Below are positions 17,672-24,483 of a stretch of DNA of 53,158 bases, one piece after another. Below the pieces are notes generated by a model. The model was given only the letters and a program-made list of their open reading frames with translations. It had not been told where the DNA came from and ran no database searches. The stretch is from DATMTS01 sp035564555 (GTDB lineage: Bacteria > Actinomycetota > Actinomycetes > Actinomycetales > Microbacteriaceae), in assembly GCA_035564555.1 (NCBI GenBank), contig DATMTS010000072.1:1-53158 (forward strand), given 5' to 3'. The position numbers and the translations under genes are program-made. The stretch's first letter is position 1. Every line of letters starts with the position of its first letter.

Positions 17672-17688
17672 GTCGTCAGTGCAGGTGA

Positions 17689-17985
17689 TCAGCGCTCGAT
17701 GACGGCGAGCACGTCGCGCGCGGAGAGCACGAGGTACTCGTCGGCGCCGAACTTGACCTCGGTGCCGCCGTACTTCGAGTACAGCACCTTGTCGCCGACG
17801 TTGACGTCGAGCGGAACGCGGTTGCCGTTGTCGTCGATGCGGCCCGGGCCCACCGCGATGACCTCGCCCTCCTGGGGCTTCTCCTTGGCGGTGTCGGGAA
17901 TGACCAGACCGGAAGCAGTGGTCTGCTCAGCCTCGACCTGCTTGATAACGATGCGATCCTCGAGCGGCTTGATGGAGACCGACAC
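17689..17985 (-). CDS. groES: Co-chaperonin GroES
   Basis: A 98-residue Cpn10 that caps the GroEL chamber during protein folding. The N-terminal IKPLEDRIVIKQVEAEQTTASGLVIPDTAKE region holds the mobile loop (ASGLVIP), and VGDKVLYSKYGGTEV is characteristic of the family. The start is GTG with AGAGG upstream. groEL is not adjacent: the gene is monocistronic, with its own terminator and two CIRCE operators. groEL must be elsewhere in the genome. Confidence 0.97.
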   Translation of the reverse strand: MSVSIKPLEDRIVIKQVEAEQTTASGLVIPDTAKEKPQEGEVIAVGPGRIDDNGNRVPLDVNVGDKVLYSKYGGTEVKFGADEYLVLSARDVLAVIER

Positions 17986-18023
17986 GGTTGACCTCTTTCT
18001 GTACGTGGTACTGAAGACGTGGG

Positions 18024-18050
18024 TTAGCAGACTCGATCAGAGAGTGCTAA
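18024..18050. promoter_or_regulatory. CIRCE operator 1 (HrcA site)
   Basis: TTAGCAGAC-N9-GAGTGCTAA. The right arm matches the CIRCE consensus exactly; the left arm has two changes. The 9-9-9 layout is correct. It covers the expected transcription start of groES. Confidence 0.85.
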
Positions 18051-18054
18051 GTCG

Positions 18055-18084
18055 AGTGTAGAGCCAGCATTGGCACTCGTGCAA
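18055..18084 (-). promoter_or_regulatory. groES promoter
   Basis: On the minus strand TTGCAC (18079-18084) and TACACT (18055-18060) are 18 bp apart. The -35 box lies in the spacer of CIRCE 2, and CIRCE 1 begins 4 bp past the -10 box, so HrcA binding at either would block RNA polymerase. Confidence 0.8.
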
Positions 18085-18096
18085 CGTGAGTGCCAG
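18070..18096. promoter_or_regulatory. CIRCE operator 2 (HrcA site)
   Basis: TTGGCACTC-N9-GAGTGCCAG, with one mismatch between the arms and a 9-nt spacer. It overlaps the groES -35 box and ends 15 bp before the -10-like box of the divergent methyltransferase gene. Confidence 0.8.
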
Positions 18097-18123
18097 ATCG
18101 AGTGCCCGCGGTAGCGTTGGCGA

Positions 18124-19311
18124 GTGGAACGCTCCGACCTCATCGAACTTCTGAGCCCCGAGGGGCTGCGGCTGCTCGACGGGCTGCCGCCCTACCGGAG
18201 CCAGGGCGATGTGCTGCGCGCGGTGGCGACCCTGCGCAAGCAGGGGCATCCCGCCTCACTCGTGGCCACCGTGCTCACCCAGGCCAAGCTGCGGGCACAC
18301 GCCGAGTCGAAGTTCGGCGCCTTCGCCTCGCGCATGCTGTTCACCGAGGCCGGGCTCGAACAGGCGACCCGGTTCGCGGTCGCCGCCCTGCACGCCGGGC
18401 GGTACCGGGATGCCGGCCTGCACTCGGTCGCCGACCTCGGCTGCGGCATCGGCGGGGATGCCATGGCGATGGCCGCGATCGACCTCGACGTGACCGCGGT
18501 CGAGGCCGACGACGTCACGGCTGTGATCGCCGGCTACAACCTCGCACCGTTCTCCAACGCGCACGTCGTGCACGGGCGGGCCGAGGATCAAGAGGTCTCC
18601 GCGTTCGACGGTGTCTTCCTCGACCCGGCGCGACGTACGGCGGGGCATAGCGACACGCGGCGGCTGAGTGATCCGGACGCGTATTCTCCGCCGCTCGGCT
18701 TCGCGTTCGCACTCGCCGAGCGGATGCCTGCAGGGGTGAAGCTGGGCCCCGGGCTCGACCGCGGCCTCATCCCGGCCTCCGCCGAAGCGCAGTGGGTGTC
18801 GGTGGCCGGTCAGGTCGTCGAACTCGGACTGTGGTTCGGGCCGCTCGCCCGAGACGGCATCCGCCGGTCGGCGCTGCTGCTCGGGGAACGCGGCGCGGCA
18901 GAACTGCACGCGGCGGCGGACAGCGCCGACGCTGAGATCGTGCCGCTCGGACGCTACCTTTACGAACCGGATGGGGCGGTGATCCGCGCGCGCCTGATCG
19001 GCGATCTCGCCCGTGAGCTCGATGCCGGGATGCTGAGCGACTCGATCGCCTATCTCACCGGTGACCGCGCCGTGACGACGCCGTTCGCGAGCAGGTTCCG
19101 GGTGCGGGAACTGCTGCCGTTCCCCGAACGCCAGCTCAAGGCCGCCCTACGCGAACGCCACATCGGAACGCTCGAGATCAAGAAGCGCGGAGTCGACGTG
19201 GAGCCCGCCGCGCTGCGCTCGCGCCTCGCTCTGAAGGGCGAGAACGCCGCGACCCTCGTTCTCACGCGAATGAACGGCAAGCACGTCGCGATCCTTGCCG
19301 ACCGCGACTGA
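18124..19311 (+). CDS. Class I SAM-dependent methyltransferase, THUMP-like domain
   Basis: A 395-residue putative methyltransferase, substrate unknown. An N-terminal helical part (residues 1-95) precedes a Rossmann fold with VADLGCGIGGDAMAMA (about 100-115) and FLDPARRT (about 164-171), the latter being a DPPR-like motif. The C-terminal domain (about 300-395) matches the THUMP-like region of this family (EIKKRGVDVEPAALRSRL). RNA is a likely substrate from domain type only. The GTG start has TAGCGT (18112-18117) 6 nt upstream and no Shine-Dalgarno, so it looks leaderless. It is divergent from groES and its promoter abuts CIRCE 2. Confidence 0.88.
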   Translation: MERSDLIELLSPEGLRLLDGLPPYRSQGDVLRAVATLRKQGHPASLVATVLTQAKLRAHAESKFGAFASRMLFTEAGLEQATRFAVAALHAGRYRDAGLHSVADLGCGIGGDAMAMAAIDLDVTAVEADDVTAVIAGYNLAPFSNAHVVHGRAEDQEVSAFDGVFLDPARRTAGHSDTRRLSDPDAYSPPLGFAFALAERMPAGVKLGPGLDRGLIPASAEAQWVSVAGQVVELGLWFGPLARDGIRRSALLLGERGAAELHAAADSADAEIVPLGRYLYEPDGAVIRARLIGDLARELDAGMLSDSIAYLTGDRAVTTPFASRFRVRELLPFPERQLKAALRERHIGTLEIKKRGVDVEPAALRSRLALKGENAATLVLTRMNGKHVAILADRD

Positions 19312-19375
19312 CGGAACAGAGAGCGCACGCCGAATGGCGGTGACCGGGCCGCGACGCGAATCGCGGCGCGAACGA

Positions 19376-19411
19376 CGAACGGGCCGCCTCCGAAGGGAGA
19401 CGGCCCGTTCG
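19376..19411. terminator. Bidirectional terminator between converging genes
   Basis: CGAACGGGCCG pairs with CGGCCCGTTCG, with a further CTCC/GGAG pairing inside. It lies between the converging methyltransferase and DUF4190 genes. No clear T-run is seen on either strand. Confidence 0.65.
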
Positions 19412-19425
19412 CGTGCAACGGCCCG

Positions 19426-19914
19426 CTAGCTGGTCATGTGCGAGCTGTAAGCGGCCACCACGATGGCGATGATCACGATGAAGATGATCTCGATCACGAC
19501 GGCGACGAAGCCGAGGATGATGCCGGTGAGCCAGAACCCCTTGGCCTGCGGCTCCTTGTTCCTGCCGATGAAGCCGAGAACGATCGCGGCGATGCCGAAA
19601 AGCGCTCCGATGTAGAAGAACGACGAGATCACTCCGATGATGCCGCCGACCAGCGACAGGATGCTCAGGATCGGCGACTTCTGCGCCACAGGTGCGCCGT
19701 ACGGCTGAGCGTACGGCTGCTGGGGCGCACCGTACTGCGGGGCCTGCTGACCGTACGCCGGCGGAGCCTGCGGAGGCACCGGCGGCCCTTGCGGGGTGCC
19801 TGCGGGGGCGCCGTAGGTGGGCGGGTTCTGCGGCTGACCCGGCGGCGGCGGCACCGGCGGCTGGCCCGGCTCGTTCGGCGTATTCGGCTCGTTCGGCGTA
19901 TTGGGGTCGGTCAT
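19426..19914 (-). CDS. DUF4190 domain membrane protein with Pro-rich N-terminus
   Basis: A 162-residue protein of unknown function. The first 80 or so residues are Pro/Gln/Gly-rich and start with a repeated NTPNEP hexapeptide. Two hydrophobic segments follow (about 88-122, ILSLVGGIIGVISSFFYIGALFGIAAIVLGFIG in outline, and about 130-158), the DUF4190 arrangement. Proline-rich cytoplasmic tails of this kind are common in actinobacterial membrane proteins and may bind partners. A ribosome site (AAAGGAAA) precedes the ATG. Confidence 0.85.
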   Translation of the reverse strand: MTDPNTPNEPNTPNEPGQPPVPPPPGQPQNPPTYGAPAGTPQGPPVPPQAPPAYGQQAPQYGAPQQPYAQPYGAPVAQKSPILSILSLVGGIIGVISSFFYIGALFGIAAIVLGFIGRNKEPQAKGFWLTGIILGFVAVVIEIIFIVIIAIVVAAYSSHMTS

Positions 19915-19964
19915 GATGGCCGTTTCCTTTCGATCCGGAGCAACCCCCCGGTTGCCCCCGTCAG

Positions 19965-19988
19965 CCGTTCAGATCGATTTCTGAACGG
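19965..19988. promoter_or_regulatory. Inverted repeat CCGTTCAG-N8-CTGAACGG
   Basis: Perfect 8-bp arms around an 8-nt centre (atcgattt) lie 51 bp upstream of the DUF4190 start and 45 bp before a small plus-strand reading frame. The symmetry and position suggest an operator, but no factor can be named. Confidence 0.4.
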
Positions 19989-20032
19989 AAGCTGTACATT
20001 CGCAATAGTGTCATTCGCGGTAAGGAGAGTCA

Positions 20033-20122
20033 ATGGAGACCGCTTCCCATCACGGCGCCGCACCCGCCGCACGCCGGCCGAATTCCGAAAGGAGCGACGG
20101 TCTCAGACGCGGATGTCGCTGA
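20033..20122 (+). CDS. Possible 29-residue peptide with strong ribosome site
   Basis: ATG is preceded by AAGGAG with 5 nt spacing, one of the best Shine-Dalgarno sequences in the window. The frame encodes 29 residues, basic (six Arg) and hydrophilic, with no signal peptide or membrane segment, and ends 20 bp inside the 3' end of tsaD on the opposite strand. No family is recognised. It could be a real small protein or a chance frame; codon use cannot decide at this length. Confidence 0.25.
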   Translation: METASHHGAAPAARRPNSERSDGLRRGCR

Positions 20123-21164
20123 CCGGCAACGTCGAGTCCGCGCCGAACTCGAGTGCCGACGGCTCGTGCCCGGCAATGATCAACTGGGCTGCGAGAGCCG
20201 CGATCATCGCACCGTTGTCGGTGCACAACGAGAGGGCGGGGATCCGCAACGCGACGCCTGCGGCATCCGCCCGTTGCTGCGCAAGCTCCCGCACCCGGGC
20301 ATTGGCGACCACTCCGCCGCCGAGCAGCAGCCGCGGAACACCGAGATCGGCGCATGCGGCCATCGCCTTGGTGAGCAGAACGTCGGCGACCGCCTCCCGG
20401 AAGCTCGCCGCGACATCGGCCACCGGCGTGGGCTCCCCTGCGTCTTCACGTTGCTCGACCCACCGAGCCACGGCGGTCTTCAGTCCGGAGAACGAGAAGT
20501 CGTAGCGATGCGCCGCTCGGTCCTTCGGCAACGACAGACCCCGCGGGAATCGAATCGCTTTGGGATCACCGGATGCCGCCACCCGATCGATCTGCGGACC
20601 TCCCGGGTACGGCAACCCGAGCAGGCGGGCGACCTTGTCGAACGCCTCACCGGCCGCGTCGTCGATGGTCTCTCCGAGCAGTTCGACGTCATCGGTCAGG
20701 CTGCGCACGTGCAGCAACGAAGTGTGCCCTCCCGAGACGAGAAGCGCGATCGTGGGCACTTCGACGGCTCGCCCGGGGCCGCCCTGCTCGTCGAGCAGGT
20801 CGGCGCCGACATGGCCGACCAGGTGGTTGACGGCATAGATCGGCTTGCCGAGCGCCACGGCGAGCGCCTTCGCCGCCCCGATCCCGACCATCAGGGCACC
20901 GGCCAGGCCGGGGCCGCTGGTGACCGCGACCGCATCCAACTCGTCGAGCCGGATGCCCGCGCGAGCGGTCGCCTCGCGGATGGCCGGTTCGAGAGCCTCC
21001 AGGTGCGCGCGGGCCGCGACCTCGGGCACCACGCCGCCGTACCGGGCGTGCTCGTCCATCGAGGACGAGATGACGTTGGCCAGTAGGCGCGAGCCGCGCA
21101 CGATGCCGACGCCGGTCTCGTCGCAGGAGGTCTCGATGCCGAGCACCAGGGGTTCAGCCGTCAT
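20103..21164 (-). CDS. tsaD: tRNA t6A37 threonylcarbamoyltransferase TsaD
   Basis: A 353-residue Kae1/TsaD enzyme that transfers the threonylcarbamoyl group to A37 of ANN-decoding tRNAs, working with TsaB and TsaE. LGIETSCDETGVGIV at the N-terminus and the metal-binding HLVGH (His about 114 and 118) are diagnostic, and LLLGGGVVAN is the late ASKHA motif. Its start overlaps the end of rimI by 11 bp. It is the last gene of the alr-tsaE-tsaB-rimI-tsaD run. Confidence 0.97.
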   Translation of the reverse strand: MTAEPLVLGIETSCDETGVGIVRGSRLLANVISSSMDEHARYGGVVPEVAARAHLEALEPAIREATARAGIRLDELDAVAVTSGPGLAGALMVGIGAAKALAVALGKPIYAVNHLVGHVGADLLDEQGGPGRAVEVPTIALLVSGGHTSLLHVRSLTDDVELLGETIDDAAGEAFDKVARLLGLPYPGGPQIDRVAASGDPKAIRFPRGLSLPKDRAAHRYDFSFSGLKTAVARWVEQREDAGEPTPVADVAASFREAVADVLLTKAMAACADLGVPRLLLGGGVVANARVRELAQQRADAAGVALRIPALSLCTDNGAMIAALAAQLIIAGHEPSALEFGADSTLPVSDIRV

Positions 21165-21738
21165 GTCGGGCCCCCGTGCTCGTCTCGGACGGGGTGCTCG
21201 CGGCGGGAGGGGTGTCCGCCGCAGGTGCCGCGTCAGTAACCGGTGCCGCGTCAGTAACCGGTGCCGCGTCCGTAGCGGCGCGTGACATCACGATCGCGTC
21301 GACGCCGTCCGGCTGGTAGTAGCCGCGCCGCACGCCGATGGACTCGAATCCGAACGCGCGATACAACTGCTGAGCGACGGGGTTGTCGGCGCGCACCTCG
21401 AGAAAGACGCGGCCGACACCGCGCCGCGCCGCCTCGTCGAGCAAGGCCCGCAACAGTGCGGAGCCGATGCCCTGGCCGCGTCTGGCGGGAGCCACGGCGA
21501 TCGTCTGCACGTCGGCATCCGGGGCGGCAGCCAGGGCGAGCAGTCCCGCGTAGCCGATCACCGCATCCGGTCCGGTGGCTAACTCGTCGACCGCGACGAG
21601 GTAGTGGCCGTGCCGGCCGTCGAGTTCGGCCCGCATCATTGCACGCGACCAGGCATCCGAGGCGAAGATCGAGGTCTCCAGCCGCATGATGGCGTCCAGG
21701 TCGGCGGGGCCGGCCGGGCGCAGGCGCCAGCCGGTCAC
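21154..21738 (-). CDS. rimI: Ribosomal protein S18-alanine N-acetyltransferase
   Basis: A 194-residue GNAT acetyltransferase. RRGQGIGSALLRALLDEAARRG is the acetyl-CoA-binding motif A (residues about 86-107), and EVRADNPVAQQLYRAFGFESIGVRRGYYQPDGVDAIVM fits RimI. The core ends near residue 152. The last 40 or so residues form an Ala/Thr/Pro/Asp-rich tail with repeated TDAAPV units, which is unusual for RimI (normally about 150 residues). It overlaps tsaB by 4 bp and tsaD by 11 bp, in the usual tsaB-rimI-tsaD order. Confidence 0.92.
   Translation of the reverse strand: MTGWRLRPAGPADLDAIMRLETSIFASDAWSRAMMRAELDGRHGHYLVAVDELATGPDAVIGYAGLLALAAAPDADVQTIAVAPARRGQGIGSALLRALLDEAARRGVGRVFLEVRADNPVAQQLYRAFGFESIGVRRGYYQPDGVDAIVMSRAATDAAPVTDAAPVTDAAPAADTPPAASTPSETSTGARHDG
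21224..21271. repeat. 18-bp tandem repeat inside rimI 3' end
   Basis: GGTGCCGCGTCAGTAACC is present as two exact copies (21224-21241, 21242-21259) plus a partial third. Being a multiple of three it keeps the frame and encodes the TDAAPV repeats. Slippage could change the tail length between strains. Confidence 0.85.
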
Positions 21739-22370
21739 GGCGTCACCCTCTTCGGCCCGTTCGAGACGGTGACATCGGGCGAGCGCAGGTAGAGCGCGTG
21801 ATCGTCGGCGAAGCGTCGCCCGTGAAGATGGGTGAGTTCGGCGAGCAGGCCGAGTTCACCGGCCGACACTGCGGCGGCATCGAACCTCTGCGTCGAGTCG
21901 ATCGATGCGCCGGGCAGCGGAAGGTCGTGCGGCTTGCAGAGCCCCGGTCCGTCGACTCTGATCGGAAGGCCGTCGTCATCCAACCCCTGATAGGCCGACC
22001 AATACAGCTCGCGCCGACGGGCGTCGGTGACGACGAGAAGACTTCCGGTGTGCCCGCCCGAGTAGCGTTCGAATGCGATCGCGTCGTGGCTGACGACCGG
22101 GACGACCGGGATGCCGGCCGCCAGAGCGAACGCGCGCGCGGCCGCGATACCGACCCGCAATCCCGTGAAGGGGCCGGGACCCATTCCGGCAGCGACCGCC
22201 GAGAGTCGGTCGACCCGGATCCCGGCCGCGCCGAGCACGTCGGAGATCAGTGTGCCGATCACCTCGGCGTGGCGCATCGTGTCGGTCTCCGAGCGTTCGG
22301 CGAGCACGCCCGCGTCGCGGTCGACGACGGCGACGCTCGATCCGGCCGAGGTGTCGATCGCGAGCAGCAT
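21735..22370 (-). CDS. tsaB: t6A biosynthesis protein TsaB
   Basis: A 211-residue ASKHA-fold scaffold protein of the t6A complex. LLAIDTSAGSSVAVVDRD at the N-terminus and GMGPGPFTGLRVGIAAARAFALAAGIPV (described here by its GPGPFTGLRVG motif, residues about 66-76) are diagnostic. It lacks the TsaD metal-binding HxxxH. Its ATG is 74 bp downstream of the tsaE stop, with rimI overlapping its end. Confidence 0.95.
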   Translation of the reverse strand: MLLAIDTSAGSSVAVVDRDAGVLAERSETDTMRHAEVIGTLISDVLGAAGIRVDRLSAVAAGMGPGPFTGLRVGIAAARAFALAAGIPVVPVVSHDAIAFERYSGGHTGSLLVVTDARRRELYWSAYQGLDDDGLPIRVDGPGLCKPHDLPLPGASIDSTQRFDAAAVSAGELGLLAELTHLHGRRFADDHALYLRSPDVTVSNGPKRVTP

Positions 22371-22444
22371 GCATCAAGCGTATGCGGAGACGGAGAGGCG
22401 CGTCGCACCTCACGCAGCCCGCGCTGCGGCATGCGATCCGTCGT

Positions 22445-22936
22445 TCAACTCCAGCGCGGGCCGTGACCGCGAACGGTGACGGTGCGGGACTGCGGAGTCT
22501 CCAACTCCGCCTCCGCTGCGGAGTCCGCGCCGAGCGCGGGCTGCGCGTCGGCGCCGTGGGCGCGTTCGATGAGAACCTCGAGCCAGGAGTCGGCGATGCC
22601 GTCGAGCATCCCGGCTCCCCACTCGACGACCACGACCGAACCGGCGAAATCGATGTCCAGGTCGTCGAGTTCAAGAGCGCTGCCCAGCCGATAGGCATCC
22701 ACGTGCACCAGCGGCGGCCCTCCTGCCAAACTCGGATGCGTCCGCGCGAGCACGAAGGTGGGACTGGTGATCGGGCCGCGTACCCGCAGAGCGGCGCCGA
22801 TTCCGCGCGTCAGGGTGGTCTTGCCCGCGCCCAGCGCTCCGGTCAGCACGAGGAGGTCGCCGGCGCGCAGCCCGGCGGCCAGGCGACGTCCGAGCGATTC
22901 CATCTCGTCGGGGGTTCGGATCTGCTCCGTCGTCAT
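22445..22936 (-). CDS. tsaE: t6A biosynthesis ATPase TsaE
   Basis: A 163-residue ATPase that drives turnover of the t6A complex. The Walker A motif GALGAGKT is at about residues 33-40 and VVVVEWGAGM is the region of the conserved Trp/Gly near Walker B. The C-terminal extension of about 35 residues is poorly conserved. I chose ATG 22936, which overlaps the alr stop by 4 bp, over a longer in-frame reading to 23020 that runs deep into alr. Confidence 0.94.
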   Translation of the reverse strand: MTTEQIRTPDEMESLGRRLAAGLRAGDLLVLTGALGAGKTTLTRGIGAALRVRGPITSPTFVLARTHPSLAGGPPLVHVDAYRLGSALELDDLDIDFAGSVVVVEWGAGMLDGIADSWLEVLIERAHGADAQPALGADSAAEAELETPQSRTVTVRGHGPRWS

Positions 22937-24060
22937 CGGATGCCCTGATAGGTGCGCTCTACCCGCGCGCCGATGCGCGTGACGATCTCGTAGTCGATCG
23001 TGTCGGCGGCCCGCGCCCACTCCGTCGCGGTCGGAGCCCCCGTGGCCGGGTCGCCGAACAGCACGACCTCCTCGCCCACGGCGACCGGATGATCGGCCAC
23101 GTCGACGACGAATTGGTCCATCGCGATGCGCCCCGCGATGGGAAACCGGTGCCCGCCGATCGCGACCTCGCCGCGGCCGGATGCCTGTCGCGGCACACCG
23201 TCTGCGTAGCCCAGCGGAACGAGGGCGAGGGTCGTCTCCGCGTCGGTGCGGTAGGTGTACCCGTATGAGACCCCCGTGCCGGCAGGCGCGCGGCGCACGG
23301 CGGCCACGCGAGTGCGCACCGTCATCGCCGGCCTGAGTCCGAGTCGGGCGGCGCTGCGTTCGGCGACCGGCGACAGCCCATAGATGCCGATGCCGAGCCG
23401 TACGGTGTTGTAACGCGTCTGCGGCAACGTCAGGGCGGGAGCGGTCGAGGCCAGGTGCACGAACCGGGGCGCCAACCCTGCCTCCGAGGCCAGCCGCAGA
23501 CCGATGTCGAAGGCTTCGCCGGCCGCCAGGTCATCGGCCGCGGAGGCTCCGGAGACGTGGCTGAACACCCCGTCGACGGCCAGCACCCCGTCGCGCTGCG
23601 CGGCGTGCGCCGCCCGGAAGACGTCCCGCCATTCCGGGCGCGCGACCCCGTTGCGACTCAGACCCGTGTCGAGCTTGAGATGCACGCTGGGGATGCGTCC
23701 GGTGCGGTTCGCGGCGTCCGCCACGGCCTCCAGTTGCGACACCGAGGACACGCCCACGGCGATGCCACGGGCGATCGCCGGCGCGAAGTCGAGCCCCGGG
23801 TCGTGCAGCCAGGCGAGGACGGGTGCATCGATGCCCGCATCCCGCAATTCGATGCCCTCGCGCACGTCGGCGACGCCGAGCAGATCCGCGCCGCCGTCGA
23901 GCGCGGCGCGCGCGACGGGAACCGCGCCATGACCGTAGCCGTTCGCCTTCACGACGGCCATGGTGTGCTCGGCCCCGATCAGTTCGCGCAGCCGCGTGAC
24001 GTTCGACCGCACCGCGTCGAGGTCGATGACCGCCTCGCGCAGCGGTCGCTCGGCGGTCAC
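22933..24060 (-). CDS. alr: Alanine racemase
   Basis: A 375-residue fold-type III PLP enzyme that makes D-alanine for peptidoglycan. The PLP lysine (about 38) lies in VVKANGYGHG. LKLDTGLSRNG and the C-terminal domain with the catalytic Tyr region (GVSYGYTY) and MDQFVVDV are present. It overlaps acpS and tsaE by 4 bp each, so translation of the three genes is coupled. Confidence 0.96.
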   Translation of the reverse strand: MTAERPLREAVIDLDAVRSNVTRLRELIGAEHTMAVVKANGYGHGAVPVARAALDGGADLLGVADVREGIELRDAGIDAPVLAWLHDPGLDFAPAIARGIAVGVSSVSQLEAVADAANRTGRIPSVHLKLDTGLSRNGVARPEWRDVFRAAHAAQRDGVLAVDGVFSHVSGASAADDLAAGEAFDIGLRLASEAGLAPRFVHLASTAPALTLPQTRYNTVRLGIGIYGLSPVAERSAARLGLRPAMTVRTRVAAVRRAPAGTGVSYGYTYRTDAETTLALVPLGYADGVPRQASGRGEVAIGGHRFPIAGRIAMDQFVVDVADHPVAVGEEVVLFGDPATGAPTATEWARAADTIDYEIVTRIGARVERTYQGIR

Positions 24061-24428
24061 GCTTCGCCCTCCGCGTCACGCCCTTCCGCCACCACGAAGG
24101 CGCATGCGATACCGGCGTCGTGCGTCATCGTCAGATGCCACGCGGTGATCCCCCGCGCGTCGGCAACACCGGCGATCGCGCCGCTCAACGCGAATCCGGG
24201 ATTGCCGTGCTCGTCCGCGACCACCTCGACATCGACCCAGCGCATTCCGTCGGAACGGCCGAGAGCCTTGATCATCGCCTCCTTGGCGGCGAATCGGGCC
24301 GCCAGCGAGTGCCGCGGAAGGTCGCGTTCACCGATCGCGAACAGCCGCTCCAGCAGCCGGGGGGTGCGGCTCAGCTGCCGGTCGAACCGAGCGAGGTCGA
24401 CGATGTCGACACCGACGCCGATGATCAT
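24057..24428 (-). CDS. acpS: Holo-[acyl-carrier-protein] synthase
   Basis: A 123-residue phosphopantetheinyl transferase that activates the acyl carrier protein of fatty acid synthesis. GVGVDIVDLARFDR at the N-terminus (Asp about 8) and RFAAKEAMIKALG (Glu/Lys about 68-69) are the two metal and CoA-binding signatures. It overlaps alr by 4 bp and begins 55 bp after glmS, so glmS-acpS-alr may be read together. Confidence 0.95.
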   Translation of the reverse strand: MIIGVGVDIVDLARFDRQLSRTPRLLERLFAIGERDLPRHSLAARFAAKEAMIKALGRSDGMRWVDVEVVADEHGNPGFALSGAIAGVADARGITAWHLTMTHDAGIACAFVVAEGRDAEGEA

Positions 24429-24483
24429 CTCGCCCGCCTCCCGTCAGGTCACTCCGCCGCGCTGGGCCGGCGTTCGACCGTGT

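Noticed and set aside
17426..17688. Small protein gene between rarD and groES
   Set aside because: Open frames there are Arg/Pro/Ala-rich in every frame and run through the long hairpin and the groES terminator.
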